Source: Gammaproteobacteria bacterium UBA2675 (GTDB lineage Bacteria > Pseudomonadota > Gammaproteobacteria > Pseudomonadales > Pseudohongiellaceae). Taken from it: a DNA stretch of 64,000 nt. Made by a program: the position numbers and the translations under genes. The notes beneath the pieces were generated by a model. That model ran no database searches. It was given only the letters and a program-made list of their open reading frames with translations, and was not told the origin of the DNA. The first letter of the stretch is position 1. Each line of letters begins with the position of its first letter. Of this stretch, positions 23,839 to 32,913 are shown piece after piece. The DNA lies in assembly GCA_002354805.1 (NCBI GenBank), contig DEMH01000009.1, positions 806,001 to 870,000 on the forward strand, read 5' to 3'.

Positions 23839-25944
23839 CTAGTCCTCCCCTGCGCCGGAGACAATCATCGGTGCTGGCGTAAACGGGCGAATGCCAAACT
23901 CAGGATAAATATCACTGGGGAAATAGACATTGCCATCTTTGACCACCATTGAAATTGTCTTGATGGCTTTAAGGTCTGCCGTCGGGTCGCCCGGAATCAG
24001 GAAGAAGTCAGCCAGCTTGCCTGGTTCAATTGAACCCAGTCGCTCGCCTTCACCCAGGTAAGTTGCCATGTCGAGCGTGGCCATTTTTATTACTTCAGCG
24101 GCCGTCATGCCAACCTCCTGGTAGAGTTCCAGCTCGCGGTGGTAGCTAAACGAACCACCCAGGTCAGTGCCCGGAATAATGATCACACCCTGATCCCGCA
24201 TTTCACGCACGGTCTCCAGAATTTTGGCAAAACCCTGGCGATAGGCAATGTCATCCTCGGGTGAGGCGATTTCAGAACGCGCCGTTCTGGCGTTGCGCTG
24301 AATACCCACAGGCATGTGATCGATGTAGTCCACCATGCCGGGTGCCACCTCGCCATTGCGGGACAGCATCAGATTCTCATGGATGGCCAGCGTCGGGTCG
24401 ATGCCCATGCCGCGTTCGGCCATGCTAGAAATGGTCTGTTGCACAGCGGCTGAGTTGATATCAATGGCAGGGAATCGCTTCATGGCGGTCAGCCGCAGCA
24501 GGGTGCGGGTATCTTCGTCGGGCTCCAACACCCAGCCCAGCATGACCTGGTTGATGTGCGTCAGCTCATCGTAGCCTGCAGCGATCATGGCGTCCGCGTT
24601 CGAGAAGGCGGGTACATGTCCTGCCACGCGCATGCCCCGCGCGTGCGCCTCGGCCACCATGGCCGGCACCCATTCCGGGTTCATGCTGTTGTAGATTTTT
24701 ATCTGATGGAAGTCGCCCTGATCGGCATACCATCTGACGGCGTCAAGCGCCTCCTCCTGTGTCGCCACCAGGATGCCACTGTTGGAGCTGAACGGGCTTC
24801 TGCCTTCGATAAAACCGCTGCGATGAATGCGCGGTCCGACCAGCCGGCCCGACTCGATTTTGTTAATCAGGTCGTCAAGTACGGCGTTGTTGTTGCCCAT
24901 GTCACGAAAGCTGGTGACCCCTGCCGCAATATTCAGCAGCGCGCTGCCCTGGCCGGCGTGCGCATGCATTTCAAACATGCCGGCAACCAGGGTGCCGCCC
25001 GCGCCGTCAATCAGAATCTCATCGGCGTCAGCCGTCTCTACCACGTCATCCACTGAGGCGATCTGGTTGTCCTCAACCAGCACAGAGACTGGATCCGTGA
25101 GGCTCAGGGTGTCGGGATCAAACACTCTGACGTTATTGATGCGCACCGGTTTATCAAAAACACGGGTGACATTTTCCTGTATGGATTCAAAGCGGCGGGT
25201 TGCGTATTCGGCTGCCAGATCACGCAGGCGCTGCTCTTCCTGCTCGAAGCCGGCGCGCACCAGTGCAAAGCGTTCATTCATGGAAGCGAACAGCATGCCG
25301 GCCTCATCCAGGGCAAAATAACTCGGATTCAGGTCAATGCCCGACAGCGCATAGGTAGTGACGGCCATGGATGCGCCATCGCTGCCAGTGACATCCAGTG
25401 TATCGATAGCCTCCAGTTTCAGCTCGCCGGCCGGCAGCACCGCCAGGGTATTATCTTCAGCAGCCAGCAACAGTCGTGCATAAACCCACAAGGCATAAGG
25501 ACTGGACTCCTGGGCTACATACAGATTGGCTTCCGCCATGTCGGACGCGCTGGTACCGGTGGTATCGGTCCAGTTTGCTGTGCCGCCCTGCACCTCAAAC
25601 TGCTCATCGATGATATTGCCAAACGTGGTTGCGCCGGTAATGCGCCAGCTTCGCGGTACACCCTCATCGGTAAACTCAATGACTTCTTCAACAGAAGGGC
25701 CACGGCCGTTGTTGCGGTACTCATAACCCACCTCGGTGACGTCGCCGTGCTGAACCTCCATCTGCCCAACCCGCGTGCCCGAGATTATCGCGGTAAACGC
25801 CTCTGTTCCGGCAGGCCGTGCAAACGCAGCTTCCTCCGTCACGGCCGCGACAGGTGTTGATTGTTCAGGCTGGCCGCAGGCGGCCAGTGACAGGACGGCA
25901 AATATGAGTGCCACGGCTTTGCTGCGGCGGACTTGAGAATTCAT
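23839..25944 (-). CDS. amidohydrolase family lipoprotein
   Basis: A 701-residue secreted metal-dependent hydrolase. A lipoprotein signal ends in LAAC (C23). Residues ~45-250 form an extra N-terminal domain. The amidohydrolase barrel follows, with MFEMHAHAG (HxH metal ligands), QIKIYNS (bridging lysine), AGHVPAF and LTHINQV (His ligands), and PGTDLGG (catalytic Asp). The closing LGSIEPGKLADFFLIPGDP is the family's terminal motif. It resembles imidazolonepropionase-like or prolidase-like amidohydrolases of marine bacteria; the substrate is unknown. The gene stands alone, convergent with the HipA-like operon. Confidence 0.88.
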   Translation of the reverse strand: MNSQVRRSKAVALIFAVLSLAACGQPEQSTPVAAVTEEAAFARPAGTEAFTAIISGTRVGQMEVQHGDVTEVGYEYRNNGRGPSVEEVIEFTDEGVPRSWRITGATTFGNIIDEQFEVQGGTANWTDTTGTSASDMAEANLYVAQESSPYALWVYARLLLAAEDNTLAVLPAGELKLEAIDTLDVTGSDGASMAVTTYALSGIDLNPSYFALDEAGMLFASMNERFALVRAGFEQEEQRLRDLAAEYATRRFESIQENVTRVFDKPVRINNVRVFDPDTLSLTDPVSVLVEDNQIASVDDVVETADADEILIDGAGGTLVAGMFEMHAHAGQGSALLNIAAGVTSFRDMGNNNAVLDDLINKIESGRLVGPRIHRSGFIEGRSPFSSNSGILVATQEEALDAVRWYADQGDFHQIKIYNSMNPEWVPAMVAEAHARGMRVAGHVPAFSNADAMIAAGYDELTHINQVMLGWVLEPDEDTRTLLRLTAMKRFPAIDINSAAVQQTISSMAERGMGIDPTLAIHENLMLSRNGEVAPGMVDYIDHMPVGIQRNARTARSEIASPEDDIAYRQGFAKILETVREMRDQGVIIIPGTDLGGSFSYHRELELYQEVGMTAAEVIKMATLDMATYLGEGERLGSIEPGKLADFFLIPGDPTADLKAIKTISMVVKDGNVYFPSDIYPEFGIRPFTPAPMIVSGAGED

Positions 25945-26431
25945 CGGGGTCTCCGTGATCTGGCGGCCCAGCCTTCTGGGGCGCTGCTATGTAAAGGGGC
26001 AGGATACCGCAAATTCTGTTGGGGCAGTAATCCCGACATCGACTGACGCTGCAACGACCTGCTAGTAATGACGCTAGTGCAGGAGCTGGCAAGCAGTGCC
26101 GTTCTCAAGCCGCGCTTTACATCTAATTCAGAGTTGCCTGTGCGGACTGCTTTTTCAGCGATCAGTTGTTTGTTGTATCAGCATCAATTTGCTGGTTGTT
26201 GGCCAGTCCAATTTGTGACTGGTTAACTGGCGCTATGCGTGAATATCATTGATTGCCCATCACTTGCTCCTATGCTCAAATTATAGGTTAGGAATGTAAA
26301 GCAGTCTGGGGTTAGTCCAGTATTGGTCAGTGAATTAAAGAACAGGGCGTTTGCATATGCCATATTTCAGATGCTAGTAAATAGGCGGCTGGTTATCCTG
26401 AGAGGGAGAAACAAGGGACGTAGGGAGTTCG
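25945..26431. other. 487 bp intergenic region
   Basis: It separates the divergent amidohydrolase and second DUF3800 genes and should hold both promoters. I see no gene, repeat or clear -35/-10 pair. The right part is AT-rich, and GAGAGGGAG at 26401-26409 lies too far from ATG 26432 to serve well, so the start is set by the frame and the DUF3800 motif. Confidence 0.5.
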
Positions 26432-27268
26432 ATGGAATATATTATTTACTGCGACGAATCCGATGCTGATGGTCAATTTTACGGAAATTTTTACGGCGGC
26501 ATGCTTGTCCGCTCCCCTGATCTTGAACAGACTGTCGAACTTTTGGAATCCAAAAAAGCTGAGTTAAATCTTCAGAGAGAACTGAAGTGGCAACGTGTCA
26601 CGGGCAACTATCTGGATAAATACCTAGAATTCTCTGCGTTGCTATTCGACCTGATTGCCAAAGACAAGCTGAAGGCGCGAGTGATGTTTACTCAAAATAT
26701 TCATCGTACTGGTCCATACGATGAATATAGGCGCGAATACAAATATTTCCTGCTTTATTACCAGTTTATCAAGCATGCTTTCGGTTTGAGATACGCGCCG
26801 GCTGCGGAAAAAATCGCACGAGTCAGAGTGTATTTAGACAAGATGCCGGATACCCGGGAAAAGGTGGAAAGCTTCAAAGATCATATAGAATCGTTAAACA
26901 AAAATGCCGCTATTCAGCGAAACAGGATAATGTTTCAAAAAGAGCAGATAGCCGAAATCGACTCTAAGGATCATGTATTGGCTCAGTCGCTAGATATCAT
27001 ATTGGGCGCGATGCAGTTTAGGCTCAACGATAAACATTTGGAAAAACCAAAAGGACAACGATTTCGAGGCAAGAGGACTATCGCCAAAGAGAAGTTATAC
27101 AAATATATCAATTCGCGTATTCGACAGATTCATCCCGGTTTCAATATTGGCGTGAGTACAGGGACAAAGGGTGAAATCAGGAATCGCTGGCACCATTCAT
27201 ACAGGCACTGGTTATTCGTGCCAGCAGGTGCGGAGATAGATACCAGTTTGGGGAAGAGCAAAAAATAA
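26432..27268 (+). CDS. DUF3800 domain-containing protein (second, divergent)
   Basis: A 278-residue basic protein. The start MEYIIYCDESDADGQF carries the DUF3800 D-E-S signature; an aspartate later (LDKMPDTRE near 144) and SKDHVLAQSLDIILGAMQFRLN near 178-199 fit the RNase H-like layout with a C-terminal acidic cluster. It differs much from the DUF3800 protein at 3139 and looks like an independent acquisition. Lower G+C than the core genes next door. It is the last gene before tRNA-Leu and the likely right edge of the accessory region. Function is unknown. Confidence 0.75.
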   Translation: MEYIIYCDESDADGQFYGNFYGGMLVRSPDLEQTVELLESKKAELNLQRELKWQRVTGNYLDKYLEFSALLFDLIAKDKLKARVMFTQNIHRTGPYDEYRREYKYFLLYYQFIKHAFGLRYAPAAEKIARVRVYLDKMPDTREKVESFKDHIESLNKNAAIQRNRIMFQKEQIAEIDSKDHVLAQSLDIILGAMQFRLNDKHLEKPKGQRFRGKRTIAKEKLYKYINSRIRQIHPGFNIGVSTGTKGEIRNRWHHSYRHWLFVPAGAEIDTSLGKSKK

Positions 27269-27431
27269 CCCCGCGCTCGCTATGCCTTAGGCGTATCTCA
27301 AGTGGAACTTGAGACTTCACGAGTCGCAGGGCTTCAACTAGTATAGGTGTGCGTGTCGCTACAAATCAATCAGCGTCCCATAGATTTCATGGAATAATTT
27401 TTGAACTATAAGATGATTGACTTATTGAATA
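27269..27431. other. gap between the accessory region and tRNA-Leu
   Basis: The 163 bp contain a small inverted repeat CTCAAGT-gga-ACTTGAG near 27297-27313 but no gene. No duplicated tRNA 3' end and no integrase gene is visible in the window. Confidence 0.4.
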
Positions 27432-27518
27432 TGGTGCCCAGGAGAGGACTTGAACCTCCACGCCCTTTCGAGCACTAGCACCTGAAGCTAGCGTGTCTAC
27501 CAATTCCACCACCTGGGC
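27432..27518 (-). tRNA. tRNA-Leu (anticodon CAG)
   Basis: On the minus strand the acceptor stem GCCCAGG pairs with CCTGGGC. The D-loop GGTAGACA, anticodon stem CTAGC/GCTAG with loop TTCAGGT (anticodon CAG), a long class II variable arm and the T-arm GGTTCAAGTCC are all present. Discriminator A and an encoded CCA end the gene. The 3' end faces the accessory region. Confidence 0.95.
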
Positions 27519-27547
27519 ATTTAGGGATGGAGCAAATCAGAGCGCGC

Positions 27548-27576
27548 ATTTTGCCGATCCGTAATGCCGCTGTCAA
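27548..27576 (-). promoter_or_regulatory. promoter of tRNA-Leu
   Basis: On the minus strand TTGACA (27571-27576) is followed after 17 bases by CAAAAT (27548-27553) and then a GC-rich discriminator GCGCGC, the pattern of stringently controlled stable-RNA promoters. The tRNA begins about 30 bases downstream. Confidence 0.68.
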
Positions 27577-27686
27577 CGGTCTTTGATAAATTCTTTAAGA
27601 ATTATGCAGGGCAGGGGTGTATACTGGCGCGGAGTACATAAACGACAAGCAAATTATAGAGACATAAGAGAGTAAACAGAGCATCT

Positions 27687-30287
27687 ATGCCGAACCCGAA
27701 AAAGCCCGGAAAGACAAAATCCAGTAAATCCAGCACGCCTCCCCTGAATCACGACCCGTTTGCCACGCGCGAAGCCGAAAAATACGACAATCCCATCCCC
27801 AGTCGCGAGTTTATTCTGGCCAAGATGGAGGAGATTGCCGAGCCGGTCAGCTATGAGACGCTGTGCGAGACCTTTAATCTGGCTGACGATCCGGATCAGG
27901 CCGAGGCGCTGCGGCGCCGGCTGATCGCCATGAGCCGTGACGGTCAGCTGATCAGCAACCGCCGTGGTGTTTACGGCCTGGTGGACAAGATGGAGCTGAT
28001 CAAGGGTCGGGTACAGGGCACCAAAGACGGCATGGGCTTCTTTATACCCAACGATGGCTCTGGCGACCTGGTGCTGCCGCCCAATGAGATGGTCAAGCTG
28101 TTTGATGGTGATATCGTGCTGGCGCGGGTGGCGGGTGTTGACCGCCGTGGCCGCAAAGAAGGCATGGTCGTCGAGATTCTGGAGCGCCGCGTCACTCAGG
28201 TGGTGGGCCGCTTCTATAAAGACCAGGGTTTTGGCCTGGTGGTGCCTGACAATCGGCGCATCAGTCACGAAGTCATCATTCCGGAGAAAGACACGCGCGG
28301 CGCCCAGGACGGCCAGTTTGTAGTGGCGGTGATTCGCAGCTATCCGGATAAACGACGCAAGGCCATTGGTGAGGTCACCGAGATTCTGGGTGATCACATG
28401 GCGCCGGGCATGGAAATTGATGTTGCGCTGCGCAGTCACGGCATTCCGCATGAGTGGCCGCGTGAAGTGACGCAGGCCGTCAAAGACCTTAAAGAAGAAG
28501 TCGCCAAAGACGACATCAAGGGCCGCGAGGATCTGCGCGAGCTGCCCTTTGTCACCATCGATGGTGAAGACGCCAAGGACTTTGATGACGCTGTTTACTG
28601 CGAGCCAGGCCCGCGCGGCACGGCCAAATTGTATGTGGCCATTGCTGATGTATCGCATTATGTAAAACCCGATTCTGCACTGGATGAAGAAGCGCAGAAT
28701 CGCGGCAACTCGGTGTATTTTCCGGGTCACGTGGTGCCCATGCTGCCCGAGGTCCTGTCCAATGGTCTGTGCTCGCTGAAACCCAAAGTGGATCGTCTGG
28801 TTATGGTTTGCGAGATGGAAATCGGCCGCACCGGCAAGGTCAACAATTACACCTTTTTTGAGGGAGTCATCCACTCCCATGCGCGGCTGACCTACACCGA
28901 AGTCGCCGACATGCTGGAAGAGCCGGACAGCGATCTGCGTGAGCGCTCACAAACCCGACTGCGCAGTAAATATGCGGATTTGGTGCCGCACCTGGAAGCG
29001 CTCTACGGTATTTATCACAAGTTGTCCGAGGCCCGGCAGAAGGCCGGTGCGCTGGACTTCTCCAGCACCGAAACCCGCATTGTGTTTGGCGAAACCCGCA
29101 AGATCCGCGAGATCGTGCCCGTGGTGCGCAACAGTGCGCATCGTCTGATTGAAGAATGCATGCTGGCCGCCAACGTCTGCACCGCCAAGTTCCTGGCCGA
29201 GTCGGGCCTGCCGGTGCTGTATCGCGTCCATGAAGGTCCGAATAACGACAAGCTGGAAAACCTCAAGCTGTTCCTGCGCGAGCTGGGTCTGGTGCTGACG
29301 CGCTCCGACAAGCCGACGCCGCAGGATTATCAGCGTGTGCTGCAGGCCATCGAAGGCCGGTCTGATGCCAACCTGATCCAGACCATGCTGATCCGCTCGA
29401 TGATGCAGGCGGTGTATCAGCCTGACAACATCGGTCATTTTGGTCTGGGTTTTGAGTCTTATACCCACTTTACCTCACCGATTCGCCGTTACCCGGACCT
29501 GCTGGTGCACCGCGCGCTGCGCTATCTGATCCGCTCCGGCAAGCAGTGGGCTTTCATCCGGCGCATCAAGGATGCCGTCAAGCTGAATAAGCGCGACATC
29601 TATCCGTATCAGGAAAAGGACATGGTGCACTTTGGTGAGCTGTGCTCAATGACCGAGCGCCGCGCCGATGCTGCCAGCTATGATGTGCTGGACTGGCTGA
29701 AGTGTGAATATGTGCAGGATCGTGTCGGCGATGAGTTTGACGGTACCGTCAGCTCGGTCACTGGCTTCGGTCTGTTTGTGCAGCTTAGCGATATTTATGT
29801 AGAAGGCCTGGTGCACATCACCGCGCTGCAGAATGACTATTATCAGTTTGATCCGGTGCGGCAGTTGCTGCGCGGCGAGCGCAGTGGTGTGACCTATCAC
29901 CTGGGCGACACAGTGCGGGTGCGTGTGGTCCGTGTGGACCTTGATGAGCGCAAGATCGACCTGCAGGTGGTTGATGGCAGCCATGTCGGCAAACCGGGCG
30001 GTCCCGGCAAAGCTGGCAAGGCCGGCAGCGGTAAAGGTGGCAAGAGTGCCAAAGGCGGTCGCGGCAGTAGCTCAGGCGGCAAAGGTCGCGGCGGTAAAAC
30101 CCAGGCCGATGCCGGGGCTGGAACAGGCGGGGCCAGGCGCGGCGGCCGCTCAGGTGGCAAGTCGGCCAGCAAAACCGCGGGCAAGAGCAAAAACACAGGC
30201 AGTCGGTCTGCCAAAAGTGGTGCGGCCAAGGGCGCCGGTGCTGCCAAAACGGCCGCCAAGCCGGCCGGTAAAACGCGGAGACCTTGA
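27687..30287 (+). CDS. rnr: ribonuclease R
   Basis: A 866-residue 3'-5' exoribonuclease that degrades structured RNA and helps in RNA quality control. An N-terminal helix-turn-helix region (about 40-100) and cold-shock domains precede the RNB catalytic domain, with DGEDAKDFDDAV near 292-303 carrying the metal-binding aspartates. A C-terminal S1 domain (about 675-765, VTGFGLFVQLSDIYVEGLVH) follows. The last ~95 residues are a low-complexity Lys/Gly/Ala/Ser tail, longer and more repetitive than usual, probably RNA-binding. The stop TGA overlaps the rlmB start, so the two form an operon. Confidence 0.97.
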   Translation: MPNPKKPGKTKSSKSSTPPLNHDPFATREAEKYDNPIPSREFILAKMEEIAEPVSYETLCETFNLADDPDQAEALRRRLIAMSRDGQLISNRRGVYGLVDKMELIKGRVQGTKDGMGFFIPNDGSGDLVLPPNEMVKLFDGDIVLARVAGVDRRGRKEGMVVEILERRVTQVVGRFYKDQGFGLVVPDNRRISHEVIIPEKDTRGAQDGQFVVAVIRSYPDKRRKAIGEVTEILGDHMAPGMEIDVALRSHGIPHEWPREVTQAVKDLKEEVAKDDIKGREDLRELPFVTIDGEDAKDFDDAVYCEPGPRGTAKLYVAIADVSHYVKPDSALDEEAQNRGNSVYFPGHVVPMLPEVLSNGLCSLKPKVDRLVMVCEMEIGRTGKVNNYTFFEGVIHSHARLTYTEVADMLEEPDSDLRERSQTRLRSKYADLVPHLEALYGIYHKLSEARQKAGALDFSSTETRIVFGETRKIREIVPVVRNSAHRLIEECMLAANVCTAKFLAESGLPVLYRVHEGPNNDKLENLKLFLRELGLVLTRSDKPTPQDYQRVLQAIEGRSDANLIQTMLIRSMMQAVYQPDNIGHFGLGFESYTHFTSPIRRYPDLLVHRALRYLIRSGKQWAFIRRIKDAVKLNKRDIYPYQEKDMVHFGELCSMTERRADAASYDVLDWLKCEYVQDRVGDEFDGTVSSVTGFGLFVQLSDIYVEGLVHITALQNDYYQFDPVRQLLRGERSGVTYHLGDTVRVRVVRVDLDERKIDLQVVDGSHVGKPGGPGKAGKAGSGKGGKSAKGGRGSSSGGKGRGGKTQADAGAGTGGARRGGRSGGKSASKTAGKSKNTGSRSAKSGAAKGAGAAKTAAKPAGKTRRP

Positions 30288-31081
30288 TGGCCGGGCAGCA
30301 GGACTGGATTGTCGGCATTCATGCCGTCACAGAATTATTGAAGCGTAATCCGCAGGACGTGCTGGAGCTTTGGCTGCAGCAGGATCGCAATGACAAACGT
30401 CTGGACGAGGTGCGCGCACTGGCTGCGGAGCTTGGCCTCAAGACCCGTCAGGTCGGTCGCGACGAGCTGGAAAAGCAGCTGGGCGGCGCGCCGCGCAAAG
30501 GTGGCAAGCCGCGCAACGATCGGCTGCCCGTGCATCAGGGCGTGATTGCCCTGTGTCAGTGGCGCGATACCACCAAAGACGAAGCCTTTCTTAATAAGCT
30601 GCTGGAATCGCTTGATCATTCGCCGCTGTTGCTGGTACTGGATGAAATCACCGATCCGCATAACCTGGGCGCCTGCCTGCGCACGGCCGATGCCGCAGGC
30701 GTGGATGCGGTGATCGTGCCCAAGGATAATTCCGCGCCGATGAATCTGACGGTGCGTAAGGTGGCCAGTGGCGCTGCCGAGAAAGTGCACCTGGTGGCGG
30801 TGACCAACCTCAGTCGCACCCTGTCGGCGCTTCAGCAGCGCGGTATCTGGATCTACGGTGCGGCCGGCGAGGCCACGCAGAGCCTTTATGAGGCAGACCT
30901 GAAAGGCCCGCTGGCGCTGGTGATGGGCTCCGAAGGCAAGGGCATGCGCCGCCTGACGCGCGAGCACTGCGATTATCTGCTGTCGATCCCGATGGCCGGC
31001 GCGGTGAGTAGTCTGAATGTTTCGGTGGCCACGGGCGTGTGCCTCTTCGAGGCCGTAAGACAAAGGTCAGGCTCTGCCTGA
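30287..31081 (+). CDS. rlmB: 23S rRNA (guanosine(2251)-2'-O)-methyltransferase RlmB
   Basis: A 264-residue SpoU/TrmH-family enzyme that methylates the ribose of G2251 in the ribosomal P-site loop. An N-terminal substrate-binding domain (about 1-80) is followed by the knotted SPOUT domain with motifs LDEITDPHNLGACLRTADA, MGSEGKGMRRL and IPMAGAVSSLNVSVATGV. ATG 30287 overlaps the rnr stop by one base; a TTG one codon earlier is less likely. The rnr-rlmB order is conserved in gammaproteobacteria. Confidence 0.97.
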   Translation: MAGQQDWIVGIHAVTELLKRNPQDVLELWLQQDRNDKRLDEVRALAAELGLKTRQVGRDELEKQLGGAPRKGGKPRNDRLPVHQGVIALCQWRDTTKDEAFLNKLLESLDHSPLLLVLDEITDPHNLGACLRTADAAGVDAVIVPKDNSAPMNLTVRKVASGAAEKVHLVAVTNLSRTLSALQQRGIWIYGAAGEATQSLYEADLKGPLALVMGSEGKGMRRLTREHCDYLLSIPMAGAVSSLNVSVATGVCLFEAVRQRSGSA

Positions 31082-31124
31082 TTCGCTCAGAACCCCTGCA
31101 ACTCAGAGCCCCTGCAAATAGGCA

Positions 31125-31153
31125 TTGCAAGGCCTGACAATCTTCTCTACAAT
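31125..31153 (+). promoter_or_regulatory. promoter of the rpsF operon
   Basis: TTGCAA (31125-31130), a spacer of exactly 17 bases, and TACAAT (31148-31153) make a strong sigma70 promoter. Transcription would start near 31160, leaving a leader of about 105 bases before rpsF. Confidence 0.75.
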
Positions 31154-31159
31154 ACACGA

Positions 31160-31266
31160 CCCCTGAATTCCGTGCCGGAAGGCCGCTTCACGGGCATTTA
31201 ACTTTAACTCCTTGTCTTACCGCGGCGTCGTAAACCCAGGAAGACTTATTGCCAAAAGGAGTCTCT
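31160..31266 (+). promoter_or_regulatory. rpsF 5' leader, candidate S6:S18 autoregulatory RNA
   Basis: The leader can form a hairpin CCGTG/CACGG at 31170-31193 with a GC-rich interior. In many bacteria the S6:S18 complex binds such a leader to repress its own operon, and rpsR does follow rpsF here. I infer regulation from position and stem only. Confidence 0.35.
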
Positions 31267-31740
31267 ATGAGACATTACGAAGTAGTATTTGTTGTACACC
31301 CTGATCAAAGCGATCAGGTCCCTGCGATGGTTGAGCGTTACACGCAGATGATCACCGAAACTGGTGGCAAGATCCATCGTCAGGAAGACTGGGGCCGCCG
31401 TCAACTGGCATACCCGATCAACAAGATTCACAAAGCCCACTACATCCTGCTGAACGTTGAGTGCGGCCAGGAAGTGCTGGACGAGATCGTGACTCTGTTC
31501 CGCTACAACGACGCCATTCTGCGTCACCTGGTCATCAAGACAGAAGAAGCAATTACCGAAGAATCACTGATCCTGAAAGGCGAACGTGAGAGCCGCGAAC
31601 GTCGTGCCCGTGCTGAGCAGAAGCGTCGTGTTGAAGAAGAAGCTGCTGCCCGTGAAGCTGCTGCCAAAGATGACTCCGATGATGACGAAGACTATGATTC
31701 TGATTCAGACGATGACAGCGACGAAGACGACGACAATTAA
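31267..31740 (+). CDS. rpsF: 30S ribosomal protein bS6
   Basis: A 157-residue protein of the small-subunit platform that binds 16S rRNA together with bS18. ATG 31267 lies properly after AAAGGAG; an in-frame TTG 18 bases upstream is rejected. MRHYEVVFVVHPDQ and RRQLAYPINKIHKAHY are typical. The C-terminus is a long charged tail ending in a run of Asp, Glu and Ser, the type of tail that RimK modifies with glutamate in other bacteria. First gene of the rpsF-rpsR-DUF2232-rplI operon. Confidence 0.97.
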   Translation: MRHYEVVFVVHPDQSDQVPAMVERYTQMITETGGKIHRQEDWGRRQLAYPINKIHKAHYILLNVECGQEVLDEIVTLFRYNDAILRHLVIKTEEAITEESLILKGERESRERRARAEQKRRVEEEAAAREAAAKDDSDDDEDYDSDSDDDSDEDDDN

Positions 31741-31767
31741 TCACTACGTTATTAAAGGATATTGATC

Positions 31768-31998
31768 ATGGCACGTTTTTTCCGCCGTCGTAAGTTCTGC
31801 AAATTCACTGCAGAAGGCGTAAAGCAAATTGATTACAAAGATCTGGAAACACTGAAGGCCTATATCTCTGAGACAGGCAAAATTGTTCCCAGCCGTATTA
31901 CTGGCACCAAGGCACGCTATCAGCGTCAACTGGCTGTCGCCGTCAAGCGCGCGCGTCACCTGGCCCTGATTCCGTACACTGACAGCCACAACGTATAA
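31768..31998 (+). CDS. rpsR: 30S ribosomal protein bS18
   Basis: A 76-residue basic protein (MARFFRRRKFCKFTAEGVKQ) of the small-subunit platform, partner of bS6. ATG 31768 follows TAAAGGAT at 31753-31760. The normal length and the RITGTKARYQRQLAVAVKRARHL core are intact. It lies 27 bp after rpsF. Confidence 0.97.
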   Translation: MARFFRRRKFCKFTAEGVKQIDYKDLETLKAYISETGKIVPSRITGTKARYQRQLAVAVKRARHLALIPYTDSHNV

Positions 31999-32038
31999 GC
32001 CGTTCCGCTGCGGCGGACGACTGGAGTAGGAACTGGCA

Positions 32039-32893
32039 ATGCGGGCTCTGGCTGCGTTTGCAATGGCTGGCCGCCGACAGGCGATTATCGCGGCCGTGCT
32101 GTGTGGCATTATCCCGCTGATCAATATGATCAGCCCGGCGCTTGTGGCCCTGGTGCTTTTGCGCCACGGACCCAGAGAAGCGTTGATGGTGGCGGCTTTT
32201 GCCGTGCTGCCGTTGATAGGATGGGCCAGCGTCGGAGACATGACGCCGCTTATTCTGTTGGTCGGCGTGGGTGTGATGGCCGCAGTACTGCGACGCACAG
32301 CATCCTGGCAGTATGCCTTGCTGGCCGCGATCCTGGTGGCGGTGGGTTCCGAAGCCGCACTGATGATGCGGCCAGCAGTGATGGATTTGCTGCTGCAACA
32401 GGTTGAAGCCTTTATGGCAGCAGGTGGCGGATCGGCTGAGCTGCCGGAAGTGACGCCGGAGACATTGCGCGAAGGTGTGCTCACGCTGTTTGGCCTGATG
32501 CACATGCTGATGGCAGTGTTTCTGCTCATACTGGCCAGATGGTGGCAGGCGCTGATGTATAACCCGGGCGGGTTTCAGAAGGAATTTCATGAATTCCGAC
32601 TGCAGCCGTCAGTCGCCATGTTGCTGGTAGGTTTGTTCCTGCTGGCGAGCCTGGGTGGCACAGTGCTGACCGGATGGATCCTGTATTTTGTCATCCCTTT
32701 GGCGATAGCCGGGGTGGCACTGGTACACGGACTGGTGGGCATCAAGCGTTTGTCGCGGCTGTTCCTGGTAGCTTTCTACCTGTTGCTGCTGAGCCCGCTG
32801 GCTGTGCAGCTGTTATCGGTCGCCGCGTTGCTGGACAGTTTTTACGATTTTCGCCGTCGCATACAGCCGCCGGCTGATGATGGCAGCATCTGA
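32039..32893 (+). CDS. DUF2232-like membrane protein
   Basis: A 284-residue polytopic inner-membrane protein with about seven to eight hydrophobic segments. It sits between rpsR and rplI, where many gammaproteobacteria carry a DUF2232-type protein. The family resembles energy-coupling or flippase-like membrane proteins, but function is not known. GGAGTAGG precedes ATG 32039. The gene ends 20 bp before rplI, so it is part of the ribosomal operon. Confidence 0.75.
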   Translation: MRALAAFAMAGRRQAIIAAVLCGIIPLINMISPALVALVLLRHGPREALMVAAFAVLPLIGWASVGDMTPLILLVGVGVMAAVLRRTASWQYALLAAILVAVGSEAALMMRPAVMDLLLQQVEAFMAAGGGSAELPEVTPETLREGVLTLFGLMHMLMAVFLLILARWWQALMYNPGGFQKEFHEFRLQPSVAMLLVGLFLLASLGGTVLTGWILYFVIPLAIAGVALVHGLVGIKRLSRLFLVAFYLLLLSPLAVQLLSVAALLDSFYDFRRRIQPPADDGSI

Positions 32894-32913
32894 CTTTAAT
32901 TGAGGAAATAGAC

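Noticed and set aside
1..27431. CRISPR array, prophage or integrase gene in the accessory region
   Set aside because: No regular repeat-spacer series, phage structural genes or tyrosine/serine recombinase motifs were found. The three 23-bp-period repeats have no variable spacer-sized inserts.
27654..28880. A 408-codon open frame antisense to rnr
   Set aside because: It lies within the conserved RNase R gene and its His/Ala/Gln-rich composition is typical of antisense shadow frames.
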